A stretch of 64,000 bases of DNA. Origin: Chloromonas sp. AAM2 (taxonomy: Eukaryota; Chlorophyta; Chlorophyceae; Chlamydomonadales; Chlamydomonadaceae). The position numbers and the translations under genes were made by a program. Each line of letters opens with the position of its first letter. Positions within the stretch are counted from its first letter, which is position 1. Below the pieces are notes generated by a model. The model saw only the letters and a list, made by a program, of their open reading frames with translations. It was not told the origin of the DNA and did no database searches. The DNA is taken from NCBI GenBank assembly GCA_004335635.1, contig QAXH01001507.1, positions 112,184-176,183 on the forward strand, read 5' to 3'. This document shows, one piece after another, positions 49,201 through 63,488 of the stretch.

Positions 49201-50327
49201 TTGATGCGTCTCCTGGATCAAATCCGATTCAGTTCGGCCATGCCAGACTCATTGATCCATCAACGTCAAGATCGCCACGGTTCCATGAACACCCGGATTC
49301 CAATTCCTCTTCTCATGCACCCATTTGTGCAGGCGCCAGGATGGAGGACGGCTGTCACTTCATACTATACAGGTTAGTGCAGCGCTAGCACAGATTTGTC
49401 AAGTCATTACACGGACTTGCAAACGCAAAGCCTCATGCGAACAGGGAGCCAGATATCTGGTACATGCCGTGGCTCAGCGCCAAGTCCAACCAATCTTGCC
49501 TCTCGCTTGCGGCTTGCCTTTGTGATGTCGCAAAAACATGCCCGTGGCCGTCATTTTTCGTCACCCTTGCATACCCATTCACGCTGTCTTTGCCACGCTT
49601 TTGGTTCCGCAGCATGCACAGTGGGCGTTCTGAGCTAGCGGACGCACTGCAGGTGCTGCGCCCGCGCGCAGTGGTGGCACATTCTGGCTCCCTTGACGCT
49701 TGCCTTCAACCACCGGCCGCTCAGCAGGAGCAAGTGCTGCACGAGCTACGAGAGAACATTCGTCGCGCCTGGTCTCTGCAGGCTCTTTTGCCAGGCTGCG
49801 TGGACAACCAACCAATGGAAGCGGCAGATTGCGACCTCGTCTCAGCTGCCGCAAATTCCAGGCACGGAGCGGAGCTCGCTGCTGTCATCTTAAGCGTGCA
49901 CCCCGACCAGCCCACACCCAAACGTCACAGAGTTTGCCTAGCGGACCTTCCTGCATCACCGACGGACTACATTGACATTGACCCTGGACTTTTCACAGAC
50001 GGCGCTTGCGATACGGGAGGGTGCGCTGGACGAGAGAACGCATGCCGATCGCCTGGCCTAGAGAGCATCCACGGCACAGCGTTGGAGTCTCCATCGCATA
50101 TCAGCACTTGTATCTTCTCTGGCTTGGCTCAGCGGGCTGTGCTTGCAGGATGGACAGTTAGACACTACCAGGCAGCGGTCATGTGCACAACAGGCGCGTC
50201 GCAGGCACCTCATACACGTGCTTCCAGGCAGCTGATTGCCCAGGCCATGAGGGCCATTGCGGACAAAACGCAATCTGCTCCCAACGACTCTCACCAACAT
50301 CAGAGCGCTGAGCCATCCGCATGTTGA
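46273..50327 (+). CDS. SNM1/DCLRE1-type metallo-beta-lactamase DNA repair nuclease
   Basis: SNM1 nucleases (PSO2, SNM1A, Apollo, Artemis) are beta-CASP exonucleases in interstrand crosslink and double-strand break repair. Exons are 46273-46380, 46533-46690, 47145-47262, 47426-47518, 47788-47869, 48408-48588, 48909-49138, 49333-49372 and 49613-50327, giving 574 residues in phase. Metal motifs appear in order: HAHKDH split by intron 1, TALDAGHCPGACM, HTGDARLGH, LVYLDATFG, and the beta-CASP His in SMHSGRSEL followed by LQVLRPRAVVAHSGS. The strand VYCTELTKALV matches the family region after HxHxDH. KLSTQKW sits where homologues have a Pro-Ser-containing loop. The start MTAHSGVKPVEPELPFTVD fits short-leader members of the family. 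The last exon adds about 200 residues without recognisable domains. I cannot choose between Apollo, Artemis and SNM1A types. Confidence 0.9.
46790..46860. repeat. Imperfect duplication in an SNM1-like intron
   Basis: The word GATGATGCGAAACCACAG recurs about 45 bp later as GATGATGCAAAACCACAG within intron 46691-47144. No function is apparent. Confidence 0.7.
47270..47405. repeat. AT-rich insertion in an SNM1-like intron
   Basis: Most of intron 47263-47425 is A/T-only words such as TATATATTATAATG and ATTATATTGTATTTATTAGA. It stands out sharply from the surrounding DNA and could be an inserted fragment or an organelle-derived piece. Confidence 0.6.
48305..48326 (+). repeat. Dispersed 22-bp repeat, copy 2
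   Basis: CTGTCCAAGAACTGGCAAAC plus AT, followed by a T-run as in copy 4. The preceding bases make a hairpin, GTTCTTGGA and TCCAAGAAC around ACTG. It lies in an SNM1-like intron. Confidence 0.8.
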
Positions 50328-50897
50328 AAGCGACATTAACAGATTAGATTCCTCCTAAGCATATCTACCAAGCTACCATGCTAAACTCATTGCACCAAGT
50401 AGAGACCTGAGCAATGCGCATCTTGAACCTCATAATATTCAACATAATCACGTTGTGAATGAGCTTTGGGTTAGCCGTGCACGGTGGTGAAAAGCCCAAG
50501 AAACATCAAAAGACATTCGTGCTGAAGACCTGACCCAGCCTAGCCTAGCCTGAGCATTTTGCAACGTAACAGACAGCCAATCTAATCTAATGACTTTACC
50601 ATCAACACGATGCCTTGCACGAAGTACCACTTTTGTGGTCTATGAGGTCGCATGCCTACGTTCACAACTGCATACGTCTACAAAATGATCCGTGCTTTAT
50701 CCTGCTTGATCGGTGTTTGCGTCATGAATTTGTGTTAACGGCCCATAAGGACGATCAGCCTCTGCACAATACCATCCAGAAGCACAGGGAGTGATGTGTG
50801 AGTTCAGCCCCCTGCTACCGTATTGTTCAGCAAATATCGGAACCTGATGGTCAGAAAAAAGTTACGATTCAGGTTTTTGGCTGTTTGAGCTTTTCAC

Positions 50898-51124
50898 TTT
50901 TACGAACCTCAGGTTTTTTGCACATGTTCGCCGTTGGAACGGCTTTGAAAACCACTGATACTGAGCCATCCAGCTCTGGTTTTGGCACTGGTGTGCACAG
51001 GGTTTGCTTGTAACTAACACCTAGAGCTTGCGCTGCAAGGCAGGGACTGCTTCTGACTCAACAAATTGACGAATCTGGTTTTATGCCACCTTTGAGAATT
51101 TCGGTTTTACGAACCTCAGGTTTT
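50898..51124. repeat. 20-bp direct repeat pair
   Basis: TTTTACGAACCTCAGGTTTT occurs identically at 50898-50917 and 51105-51124, with related T-rich words between. It lies just left of the inverted 22-bp repeat and may belong to the same degenerate element. Confidence 0.8.
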
Positions 51125-51207
51125 CCTTGAAATTCAGAGGCCAAATTTGAGGATTTTTACCAAGCTGATTTCGGAATTCGCTGAACATACGGTCAAAAAA
51201 CATAAAG

Positions 51208-51229
51208 ATGTTTGCCAGTTCTGGGACAA
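51208..51229 (-). repeat. Dispersed 22-bp repeat, copy 3 (inverted)
   Basis: The minus strand is identical over 22 bases to copy 1 at 44091. It forms the left end of the putative element. Confidence 0.85.
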
Positions 51230-51421
51230 TTTTTGTGTCTCAAGGTTGCACTGGGTTTGTTACGAAGTGGGAGATTTTGAGGGCGCCTCCGGTTGTCGTG
51301 CCACTTCTGGGACAAACAACCTCCTGACATGTTATGTAAGTCACGAACCAGAACCGCTGTCACACTTTGTCTGAAAATGGTTATCGTGATGGGTCATGTC
51401 CGCCATACTGTCATACTGGCT

Positions 51422-51745
51422 TCAGAAGTTTGTAAAGTAAGTCGCCACCAAGTGTTCCAGTTGCTTCACTCTCTTGAGCAGACTCGTATGTTGCGCACGG
51501 AGACGTCCCACAGCCTGTCGCCAATTCTCTCTTCTCGGCTGCTCTGCCCCTGTGTCTGGCGGGGATGGAAGACGAGGCGGCGCCTGCCCTTCGCCCAATG
51601 GTGGGTCTTCGGCTGGGGCTGGCACCTCCAAAGCTTCAGTCGGCTTTCTGGGCCTTGGTACTTGCAAGACATGGCCAGCTGGCACGCTGTTGGGCAGATG
51701 CCCTAAGTATGGTGCGGTCGGCAAGCGTGGAGCAAAGCATAACAA
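51422..51745 (-). CDS. Orphan proline-rich, leucine-heptad open frame
   Basis: I do not recognise this frame. It has no ATG at its start and would have to be an exon or a remnant. It reads through a Pro/Arg/Glu-rich part (EALEVPAPAEDPPLGEG) into a leucine-zipper-like end (TSLLKRVKQLEHLV), then stops after ATYFTNF. The composition looks more protein-like than neighbouring frames. A possible acceptor sits before GHLPNSVPAG. It lies inside the putative inverted-repeat element and could be its residual gene. Confidence 0.22.
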   Translation of the reverse strand: MLCFAPRLPTAPYLGHLPNSVPAGHVLQVPRPRKPTEALEVPAPAEDPPLGEGQAPPRLPSPPDTGAEQPRRENWRQAVGRLRAQHTSLLKRVKQLEHLVATYFTNF

Positions 51746-52481
51746 ACCAAAGCCGGGTGGTGGGCGCGGTGGCTATGTGGCTACGCTGTGAGCAATATAG
51801 CCAGCCAGTGGAGGAGTGACCGGGTCTGGCGTCAATTTCTCAGCTGTGCGGATCTAGGGGACAATGGGTTCGACCGCTTTGGCTTGTCTAGCTTGACATG
51901 TGTTGGTTTCATGTCTTTTAACCGCTTGTGTGTGGGACAGTGAATCCGGTTATCCAGTTGTTTCAGTATGTAAGTTGCAGGTATGTCCTTGGTTCGCTTT
52001 CTATAGTCTATAGTCCATATCCCCAATATTGTCAGTCTCCGTGTATCACTGATGTGACATGTACGGATAGCGTACGGATAGCGCATGTACCGTGTACCAA
52101 CACGCCCTGTTCATTTGGTTGTCGACCCACACACAGACTCTTTGTACACACACGAGCACACGCAGCAAGAAACGTAGGTCCCATCAGTCAATACGCCAGG
52201 ACACACGAACAGTCACCACATGAACCCGCCGAATTGTCCCAGAACTGTACTGGCCTTAAGACCTGTCACGTGCATGCATGTGCCTGCCCGTTTCAAAAAC
52301 CTGTGTGTGTCTAGAGTACGTGTGCAGAGTTGTGCTCTCGTCCGCTCATGACTCTGTGAATGCGAATCAATGATTGGCCCAGGATTGGCACGCGTTCAAC
52401 TCCTCTGCACTGTGGGCGAAGTGCGTACCAAATCATCCAGGACCGAAGACACCACACTAGTTTCAGTGCCGCACCCAAGAA

Positions 52482-52503
52482 CTGTCCCAGAACCGGTAAA
52501 CAT
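52482..52503 (+). repeat. Dispersed 22-bp repeat, copy 4
   Basis: CTGTCCCAGAACCGGTAAAC plus AT, followed by a T-run. It is the right end of the putative element and matches copy 2 in the bases that follow. Confidence 0.8.
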
Positions 52504-53442
52504 CTTTTTTTTGTCTGCTTCGTGGTATCTACCGCATGGTTTCGACTTTGGACCTTGCATGTGATTGACTTTTGGGGCCCAGATGCTTTGCGTGTGCGGC
52601 TGGAAAATGGCGATGCTGCTGGGTCTGCATCTGCAGCCTACAGGCAACTGCGAACGCCCTGTCATGTGGCCTGTGATTGATGATGGTGTGCTGATTGGGG
52701 ACAACATGCTGGGCGAAAACCTCAAGTGAAGTCCTGCATAGCGAAGAGTTGGACTGGAGGGCAACTGCAGGACAGATTCCAAGCCTGCAGGCCTTGCCAG
52801 CTGAACCGGGAAGGCGATAAGGAGCTGACTTACCAGAGGTACGTGCGGTACCAGAGGTACCATTACATGAGCCCATGCCTGCGGATACGAATGGCACAGA
52901 CTGTGTGTCGTTACGATTCGCCAGCAGCGGGGGTGACAATCTCAATGGAACGTGACGGAGAGAAAGCACATGTTTCACGCACTGAGCCACGAGCAGTCGG
53001 GATACCGTTTTGAACTTGCTTGCAACTTGCTTGCAACTTGCATGAATTCCTGACTCAGAAACTAGGTTATCAACGAAGGGCGCAGGCCAATGACGTGATG
53101 AAACACCGGGATCGACAACACTGAGTCCCAGAGCATGAGCATGACACAGCCGTGCCAGACCACAATGTTCGGATTGTCGTAGCTTGACTGCAATTCCTGC
53201 CATACTGCTTGGATTTGCCGGCGCAGTTGTAGGCCGCACGGGTTTTACACACTTCGTGGGGTTCATGCAGGGGTAGTAGAGTTATCAAATTCACCCGTTT
53301 GGGACGTTTGCTCAGAAGATACTACACGATTTGCTTCGTCCATCATCAACTGACAACATAGCAGCCGCACACCTAGCTCAGCATCATCGTGATAAACTGC
53401 AATAGACCTGGATTGCTTAGTTGCAAACCCGCGTAGTTTGCA

Positions 53443-56400
53443 ATGTCCGCTGGATTGCAATGTCCGCATGACGTCGCTGCAACAACAACAAAGACCGCTG
53501 CTCATTTCACGCGGAGGGGTCCGTGCAGATATCGCCATGACGTTCATTTTGGCAGCCACACACTGCCCGAATCTGCGCCTTTCTTTGGCGCCAATCAGCC
53601 TCAGTTCGTTCGTTGCAGCAGGCGTCCAGATGTGCGAGTGGAGGCAGTGGCACAGTTGGACCGGCCAGTCTTGGACGTGCGGCCAAAGGTAAAAAGGGAA
53701 AGAAGCTAGGGTGCGAAGGGCCAGCAAGGTTCAGATTAGGAGACCCATGCCATTCATGTTCTCATAGCTAAGCTCAGCAAGAAGGAGGTGATTCAGTTAT
53801 GTGACCTGGGCCAGGCAGGTACAGGAAGCGTGGTCCAGAATGTTCATGAACTGGCTGAGCTGCAAGCTGCCAGAGCTGTTATGGGCTTGCCTGGAGACAT
53901 TCTAATGGCACTTCTGCAGACACGCTCTTAGCCCTACATGCCGAGCAGCGGGGCATCTGTTGGGCGCGGATTGAGCTTCTGTCTCGCTGTGCCAATCATG
54001 TCCCATGCAGGGTAACAAAGTGCTTGTGCGCATGAGTGTGCCGTTCCGTGTGGCATTCGGGCAAGTGATCAAGGTGAGTAGAGCTTACACCAACCCGTAA
54101 GGCAGCATCCAGGCTGGTTCACTCCGCTAGCTCTCCGATTCGCATGATCCTGGCTAGCGCACACGTCACACTCATGTAAGCAGCACACTGCATTCCAGCG
54201 TCACAACACCCACATTCATGCAGCCCCCCTCACTCCCTGTGTTGTGCTAGCTCTGCAGGTTGTGGGCAGTGCAAAGGAGTTTGGCAACTGGGACGTCATA
54301 TCTGCACCCAAGTTTGAATGGACGGAAGGCGACATCTGGGTTGGAAACTTCAACATGGATCCTGGGCTGTATGAGTACAAGGTGGGCGATGAAAAGCTTG
54401 ACATCTGAGGCAGTGTCGCTAGTGGAGCAACTCATGGTGGTGGTGTTACCATCAACAGCCGGGTTATTCATTGGCCGTGCCTTCCTCTGGGGTTGCCAGG
54501 TCATCTGGCCACTGCAGGGGCTGGTGCATGAGCATGCCCTGCTTCAGCATGTGAACACCCAACCCTTGCCGAATACGTCCGCCTTCAGGTTGTGATATTC
54601 AACGAGCGCACCACGGAGTCGCGCTGGGAGAACAGCGCCAATAGAATTGTGGAGGTGTGTGTGTGTGTGTCGGGCACGTCTGTGCGATCCAACAGCTCAC
54701 AACAGGGCACTGGGTGGGGCCTGCACCGTGCAGTCATTTGCGTGCAGCAGTGGAATTAAGGGAATGTACCTGGTAAACATTGCGAAGCTGACTGACACTA
54801 CGCAAGACGCCTGACAGCATAACAAATTCGCACAGGTGAAGCATTACAAACACAGCTTCTGTGCCAAAGTCACTGGCACATTACGGGCTGTGGTGCCTCA
54901 TTATGTCGAGGCAGTGGCTCTGACTGTGGCTCTGACTGTGCCTGCGTGCCTCTGACTGTGGCTGCGTGCCCCTTTATACATGATCTCTTGCGATATTCTT
55001 CGCAGGTGCCCAGCGGTCCCGGCACACTCACCACGTCTTGCTACTGGGGCGCACCCAGCACCCAGGGCTGGTTTGAGAAGGGCGAGCCGGACTCCTCCAT
55101 CCGTATGACCCCGCTAGACAGCGCCAGCAGCAGTGCAGCCTCAACCCCACAAGGCCCACCCTCAGTGCTCATTCAGCGTGGCTTTGATGCCATGTACCAG
55201 CGCAGTAAAACGCCGGACAGGGAGAGATCACCCACTCCAGGCATTGCCAGAGACAAGAGCGGTGGTGATAGGCGTACCCTTTCCCGCAGCCCAGGGGGCA
55301 GCGGTTTCAAGGCCAGCAAGTGGGCCAGCATGGCAGACGGTGACCTCGGACAGGAAGTCGAGTCAAGGGTGCAGAAACTGAAGCAGAAACGGTCCACGGG
55401 GGCTTCATCAGCGCCCAGTGTATCTATCAGCAAGGATCACTTGCATGGCCATGCAGATGGTCCTAGCAGCTCGGCGGGTTGGGTGCTGCGGGAAGACATA
55501 ACAGAGGGTGGCGAGCGTATGATGCGGAGCCTGAGTGAAATGCTGAGCAGCCGTGGGTGGGGCCCAGGGGTTGCGGCAGGGAAAGGCGGACTGCGACCTC
55601 TGAAGGACGTGGACAGTCAGGTACGCAATTATGTTCGACAAAGAGTGTGAGAAAGGGTAACAGCCGCCTCTTTATGCACCCTCCAGCCACCAATAGAAGA
55701 TGTGAAGTATGCAGCCCGTCATGTGCACTGGTACACTGGTTCATCAAGTTTCATTTTCCCGATTGTGACCCCGTCAATGCATGCAACAGTGCACTCGCGC
55801 GCCATTCCAGCCTGCTCCTAGTAGCATTGCTGCCTGATTAACCTCGTTCTTGCAAATGGGACTTGGGCACCATGCACATGTTGGGATTGACGAGGAAAGA
55901 CCTGGCATCTGAACGCCGCATCATGGCTGCCACAGGATTCCACGTGTGCCTGGTGCTGGTCATGTTTGTGCACAGGTGGCTCTGCGGTTTCCAGAGTTTC
56001 CAGAAGGTGGCAGCGAGCTGTGGCGGGACGGCCTGCGCCAGCTGCGGGAGGTGGACCGGCAGGTGGTGCTGCGCAACATGCGGGACGCGGTAAACTCATG
56101 GGCCAACAGCGAGGAGGTGGCATCCTTCCAGAGGCACGGGAGGCGCTCTGTCGCACGCGAGGAGGGAGAACGGATCCTCAAAGCGGTACGTCAGCTCAAC
56201 TCTTCACACCTTGTGTCACATACGTCTCACACAGCTGAGGACTTGGTGCCCACCTGGGCTGATGAGCTGAATGCATGCACTGCCTGTGCTTGCGCCCTTC
56301 ACACCTTGCTGCTCGTCAAGGAGGCAGTAACCCTATGCAGTTGCGGCTTCATATCCATCTGGGCTCAAACAACATCTTCCCCCTTCAGTTGATAAGCGGC

Positions 56401-58000
56401 TTATATTTACAGCCTCACACAGTGTTTAGAGCTTAGCCAAGGCGGTAACTAGGCGGCTGAGGGGTGCAAGCCACAGCTTCACAGTCATCTGGGCTCGCAC
56501 CACCCTTTGGTTATGGCCGAGCCAGTTGATGTACAGGCTGATGTGGTGTCAAAAGCAGCTCCGCTGGTCTAGGCTCTGCCGATATCTTATGTTTTTGGTC
56601 ACGTGCAGGTAACGTCTGTGTTGAGCACCAAGTCTCCCAGTGCTATGCGCGGAGATGCCATTGACATAGAGACCCTCAAGGAGGGGTACAGGCGCAAGAC
56701 ACCCCTGGCCAGCACAGCGTCACGCAGGCCGCCCCTCAGGAGCGAATCCAAAGGTAGGGACTGGCTGCAAGATCAGGGCAGACGCCGGTCAATGGTTGGA
56801 CACTTTGGTGTGCCGTGTACATGGTAAGGCTTAAGTCAGCTCATCAAGTCAAATGGGAGGGATGCAAGTGTGTAGAGCCTGTGGCTTGGTATTTTTTTAA
56901 TACACCTGTTACAGGCGTCCGGTCACAACAACAACCAGTTGCCGTAACTATCGAACACCTGGGCACAAGGTTGAGCTGCCCAAACCATTACAATCACATC
57001 CTCCGCACACTGTGCAGGCTCGCTACCAGGTCGCTCACAGTCAAGATCGCCCAGCCCAGACGGCCGCAGTTCCTCCTCCTCCAGCTTTCTTCAGCTGCCC
57101 AGGCTTGAGCTTCCTGGCTTCCTGCGCCACGTGGACCTGGACAGTGTGGGTGGAGCTGCGGTGGTCATGGCAGTGGTGCTGAGCCTGCTGTCAACAGACA
57201 CACACGGCATACGCTCGTCACTGACTGGCCGGGCACAGGCCATCAAAGCGGTGCGTGCCTTGGCTGACACGCAGAACAGGATGGAAATGTACTGGGGTTA
57301 GTTGATTCAGGATCACCGCATACGCATACGGATACGCACACGTATACGCATATGCATATGTATACGGCCATCTTGGTCGTCTCGAGTATTCCGCGTTCCG
57401 GAAACCGCCAGACGGTTTTGACTGTTGCGGGCCAGTTTTATACATGAAATTTACATGAAAGTGGCACAACCTGTAACCTGGATACGCTGTAGCAAGTGGC
57501 AAGGCAAACTGATCAAAAGTGCAGAAACCACCACGTGGCACTTGTCGGTTTTCAGCCCGTTCGGGAGACGGGAGACGTCGTATACGCATACGTAGACGTG
57601 TACGCGTACGTATACGGACCAAAAAGTGAAGTATGCGGTGATCCTGAGTTTATTGATGGGACCGGATGGGGCGGCAAAAGATTGGAATTCTTTTGATGCT
57701 GGTCCAGACCAGCAAGTTACATGTTGACTTGTGTAGTTTGCCGGCACATGTACCTGTTGATAGACAGCAGTGCATGCAGTCGACTGTGCTTGATGAGGCA
57801 GGATGTATGCCTCACTGTCTAGGATACGCCGTGATATCAATACCTGACATCTGGGATCGCCTTCTCTGCAGGCCCTTGTCGAGCCTCTCCCGCCCAAGGC
57901 CCCAGGCAAGACACCGCAGCCGGCCAGAGCCAAGGCCACACCCGCCCCTGCACGGGAGGCCGCCTCCCCGGCACCCAAAGCTGCACAGGCCAGCAAGTAG
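53443..58000 (+). CDS. CBM20 starch-binding-domain protein
   Basis: CBM20 modules bind starch and other alpha-glucans. Exons are 53443-53688, 54011-54073, 54259-54381, 54589-54654, 55006-55620, 55976-56185, 56609-56753, 57018-57250 and 57872-58000, giving 609 residues in phase. The first 80 residues are rich in Ser, Thr, Arg and His, as in a plastid leader. The CBM20 domain spans about residues 83-180: VRMSVPFRVAFGQVIKVVGS, EFGNWDVISAPKFEWTEGD, IWVGNFNMDPGLYEYK, VVIFNERTTESRWENSANR. The rest has no catalytic domain that I recognise: a Ser/Pro/Arg-rich linker, a charged helical part (REVDRQVVLRNMRDAVNSWA), one short hydrophobic stretch GGAAVVMAVVLSLL near residue 540, and an Ala/Pro/Lys tail. 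It may be a membrane-linked starch scaffold. The link between exon 1 and exon 2 rests on phase only. Intron 57251-57871 holds a MITE-like element. Confidence 0.85.
57307..57647. mobile_element. MITE-like element with 17-bp perfect inverted ends
   Basis: TCAGGATCACCGCATAC at 57307-57323 is exactly inverted at 57631-57647. Inside, both arms continue with alternating CGTATAC/GCATACG words, so each arm can itself fold. The 341-bp element lies wholly within the last CBM20 intron and encodes nothing. No convincing target-site duplication was found. Confidence 0.7.
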
Positions 58001-59834
58001 ACAAAAAGCTCGGTGGGGCCACCACACCCCGGATCCTCCTTGATACTTAAGGCATTCCAGCCACGGCCAGTGAGAAAATGACGTCACACAGATGACGTCC
58101 AAGGCATGGGCTGCGCATGCTGCAGGATGACCGCTTGGATTCTTGTACATTAAACACATTTAGCTGTGGGTTTATGCAATGAGTGATTGTATCCAACCTG
58201 CAGCTTCCACTTCACATGCACCTGGCTGCAACGTTCGTCTCTAGCCCGACGGTGGCCATTTTCGGAATGATGCGAGGGGTTTGAAGAAAGAAAGCTGCCA
58301 GGGCAAGTGTCAGAAGCAAGCCAGTTGGAGAATCGAGGTTGGCATGCCTCTTCTCTGGCATAAGGCCACTTGATGTATGTTTCCTGAGCGTGTTGGATGC
58401 TGAAGATTGCCATTGATTTGTGGGAGGCATTGGCTGTACCATGCAGGTCTGACAGCGGTTGATTGTTTGAGGGTGCCTGCAGGGAGAAAAGCAGGAGGGA
58501 ATGGCACCAGTTGCTGCCATGGCATACACGGAAAGGAAGGGGAAGAGAGAAAAGTGAGGCTAATGTATTCACGGCCAAACAGGCAGTAGTTCAGCCTGTA
58601 AGAATTCTTGCGTTGCAATCTGGCAGGTGTGCTGCTACGGTGGTTTATCACAGTGCACGGTTGTCATTTGTTGTAGTTTTTGGATGGTAACGTGACAAGC
58701 AGTCACTTCTTGATAAAACTAATAGCAACGTGTTTGGCCTTGTCATGAACGTGCCAGTTTTGTGCCATGAATGGCCGTTTGCACTCTCTTGATTTGTCGA
58801 TTGCTTAATTCATGCGTCGGAAACTTTCTGAGCTGCAATAACAGTGAAAGTAATGATGTGGTGGCACTGCACATTATTCAACTGGTGGTGTACAAGCTCG
58901 TTGGTGACTGGAAACCTAGTTGTGTGCTTGTAAGCCACAAGAAGCCTTTGTGTGCGAGTGTCGACGCCTCAGATTGACTAGAGTGGTGCTCTTGTCCGCT
59001 CTTGTATATGTATGTGCGACTCTGGGTTAAGACCTCTGAACGCGCAGCCCGTCACAGTCAGTCAGAACGCGAGGATTCTGTCCAGATCTGAGATCCACAA
59101 TATGATTGCCCTTCGCTGGTGTGGTGAGTTTGCAGCAATGCACGCAGTTCGGCCAGGTCAAATGGGTTAAGGTTGCTGCGTGTGAGATGGCGGGACTCAG
59201 GTAAGCTGCCCGGACAGTAAATTTCCGGGCCTTGGGTAACCACCTAAGTGGAGTTGACAAACCAGTGAGTGAAATGCTAGACTTCACTCAATGGACTTCA
59301 CTTTAAGCAAGTACTACTCACGGGCTGACATGGGCTTCGCTTTTAAGCAGTACACGTCGTGTCTTTCCAGGTTGCTGCATGACAATAGCACCCTGCCCTG
59401 GGGTGTGTAGGCTTGCTGCAGAGTCACTGCATAGGCATCAAGTGCCAGACGTCCCAACGCAAACATCAGCCCGTGTACAAATAGTTAGTTCTACTATCTT
59501 TCTGCGATCGTTGCTGGCCCATGTCACTGTCACACGGGGCACAGATTTCTGATTGACTGGACCAACATCTGATGACATTTTTCCACAACTGCGTACACTG
59601 CCCGATAACACTTGCAAACAATGCTCGGGCTCCTCTTCTTCACAGCTTTGTTTTACCATGCACGCCCATCACAGTGATGACCCTGCGTATGGGCCTGGCT
59701 CACGCAAGACGGACCTCACACTTTTCGTGGATCCAATCGCACTTTCCGTTTCAAGCCCTTTTCACAAAACAGGGATCCCGCACGCATGCTGCTAATTGCC
59801 TTAAAAACGTTGTTCGTGCTTGGCATCAGCAATC
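58001..59834. other. Spacer between CBM20 and HEMB genes
   Basis: It should hold the 3' UTR of the CBM20 gene and the promoter of HEMB. A TGTAA near 58597 is far from the stop. No coding signal, RNA gene or strong repeat was found. Confidence 0.5.
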
Positions 59835-62886
<3,052 letters not shown>

Positions 62887-63047
62887 ATGGACGACACTGG
62901 CGAGATTCAGATTGTACTGCAGCCAGGCAGTTGTTGGACCAGCCGTCGACCGTTGCGGTGTGGCGTTTTTGTTGTGGTAGTGAATCAGACAGATGGAGCT
63001 GACTTTGCCACACGGCCTGTGGTTGCCTGGAACAATCTTGATCACTT

Positions 63048-63052
63048 TGTAA
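63048..63052 (+). terminator. TGTAA poly(A) signal, HEMB
   Basis: TGTAA lies 162 bp after the HEMB stop; a second copy follows near 63130. Confidence 0.45.
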
Positions 63053-63488
63053 GCAAGAGCTAATGCCAGAACAGCACTTGACGGTGTTATCAGGTAAAAG
63101 AAACCATGAGCCGTCATGCAAAGCCAACCTGTAAGCTCAAAGCCTGGACACTTGGGTGGAATGATGACAGTCGCAGGGCTCAGATCCCAGTTAGCGCTTA
63201 GGAGGTTTGGTTTGAGAGTTGTTACCAGTAGTATTGATCACCTAAGTCTTGCGTGTTATGTACTTGCCACCAACACTTAGCACTTGCTGTCCTCCCTTGA
63301 ACGTTCGTACAGACACTCAGCCCGTTTTGTTTTCTTGCTCAGGTTAGGTCAGGGCGGTACCCATCCCCGCTCCGGGTCCTGTGCACCTGTGGGTGCGGAC
63401 ATATTTAATGCTTGCCGTGTTGCCCCCCACCCCACCCCTGACTTGTGTGCCTTGAACTTTGCCTGAGCCTTTCCATTTTCCTTTCAGA

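Larger units (their letters stand above)
51205..52506. mobile_element. Putative degenerate element bounded by inverted repeats
   Basis: The left end carries AAAGATGTTTGCCAGTTCTG with GGACAA following. The right end carries its inverse with two mismatches and a matching T-run, 1.3 kb away. A second, shorter inverted pair (CTTCTGGGACAA at 51304, TTGTCCCAGAAC at 52234) lies just inside. One proline-rich minus-strand frame lies within. I found no transposase motif and no clear target duplication, so this may be a non-autonomous or decayed DNA transposon. Confidence 0.4.
50328..53442. other. Gene-poor, repeat-containing spacer
   Basis: Over 3 kb between the SNM1-like and CBM20 genes lack a supported gene. 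They hold a direct 20-bp repeat, the inverted 22-bp repeat pair, an orphan proline-rich frame, and a triplicated AACTTGCTTGC word at 53011-53042. A minus-strand frame at 52529-53266 is open for 245 codons but shows no domain. Confidence 0.5.

Noticed and set aside
44091..52503. The dispersed 22-bp repeat as a CRISPR-like array
   Set aside because: Copies are kilobases apart, in both orientations, without regular spacers, and the genome is eukaryotic.
52529..53266. 245-codon minus-strand open frame
   Set aside because: The translation has no domain, biased or irregular composition and no splice support. It crosses the right end of the putative repeat element. Length alone is not enough in DNA of this composition.
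53761..53930. Extra CBM20-gene exon encoding LSKKEVIQLCDLGQAG
   Set aside because: The only good donor and acceptor around it bring a stop into frame at the next exon. Skipping it keeps phase.
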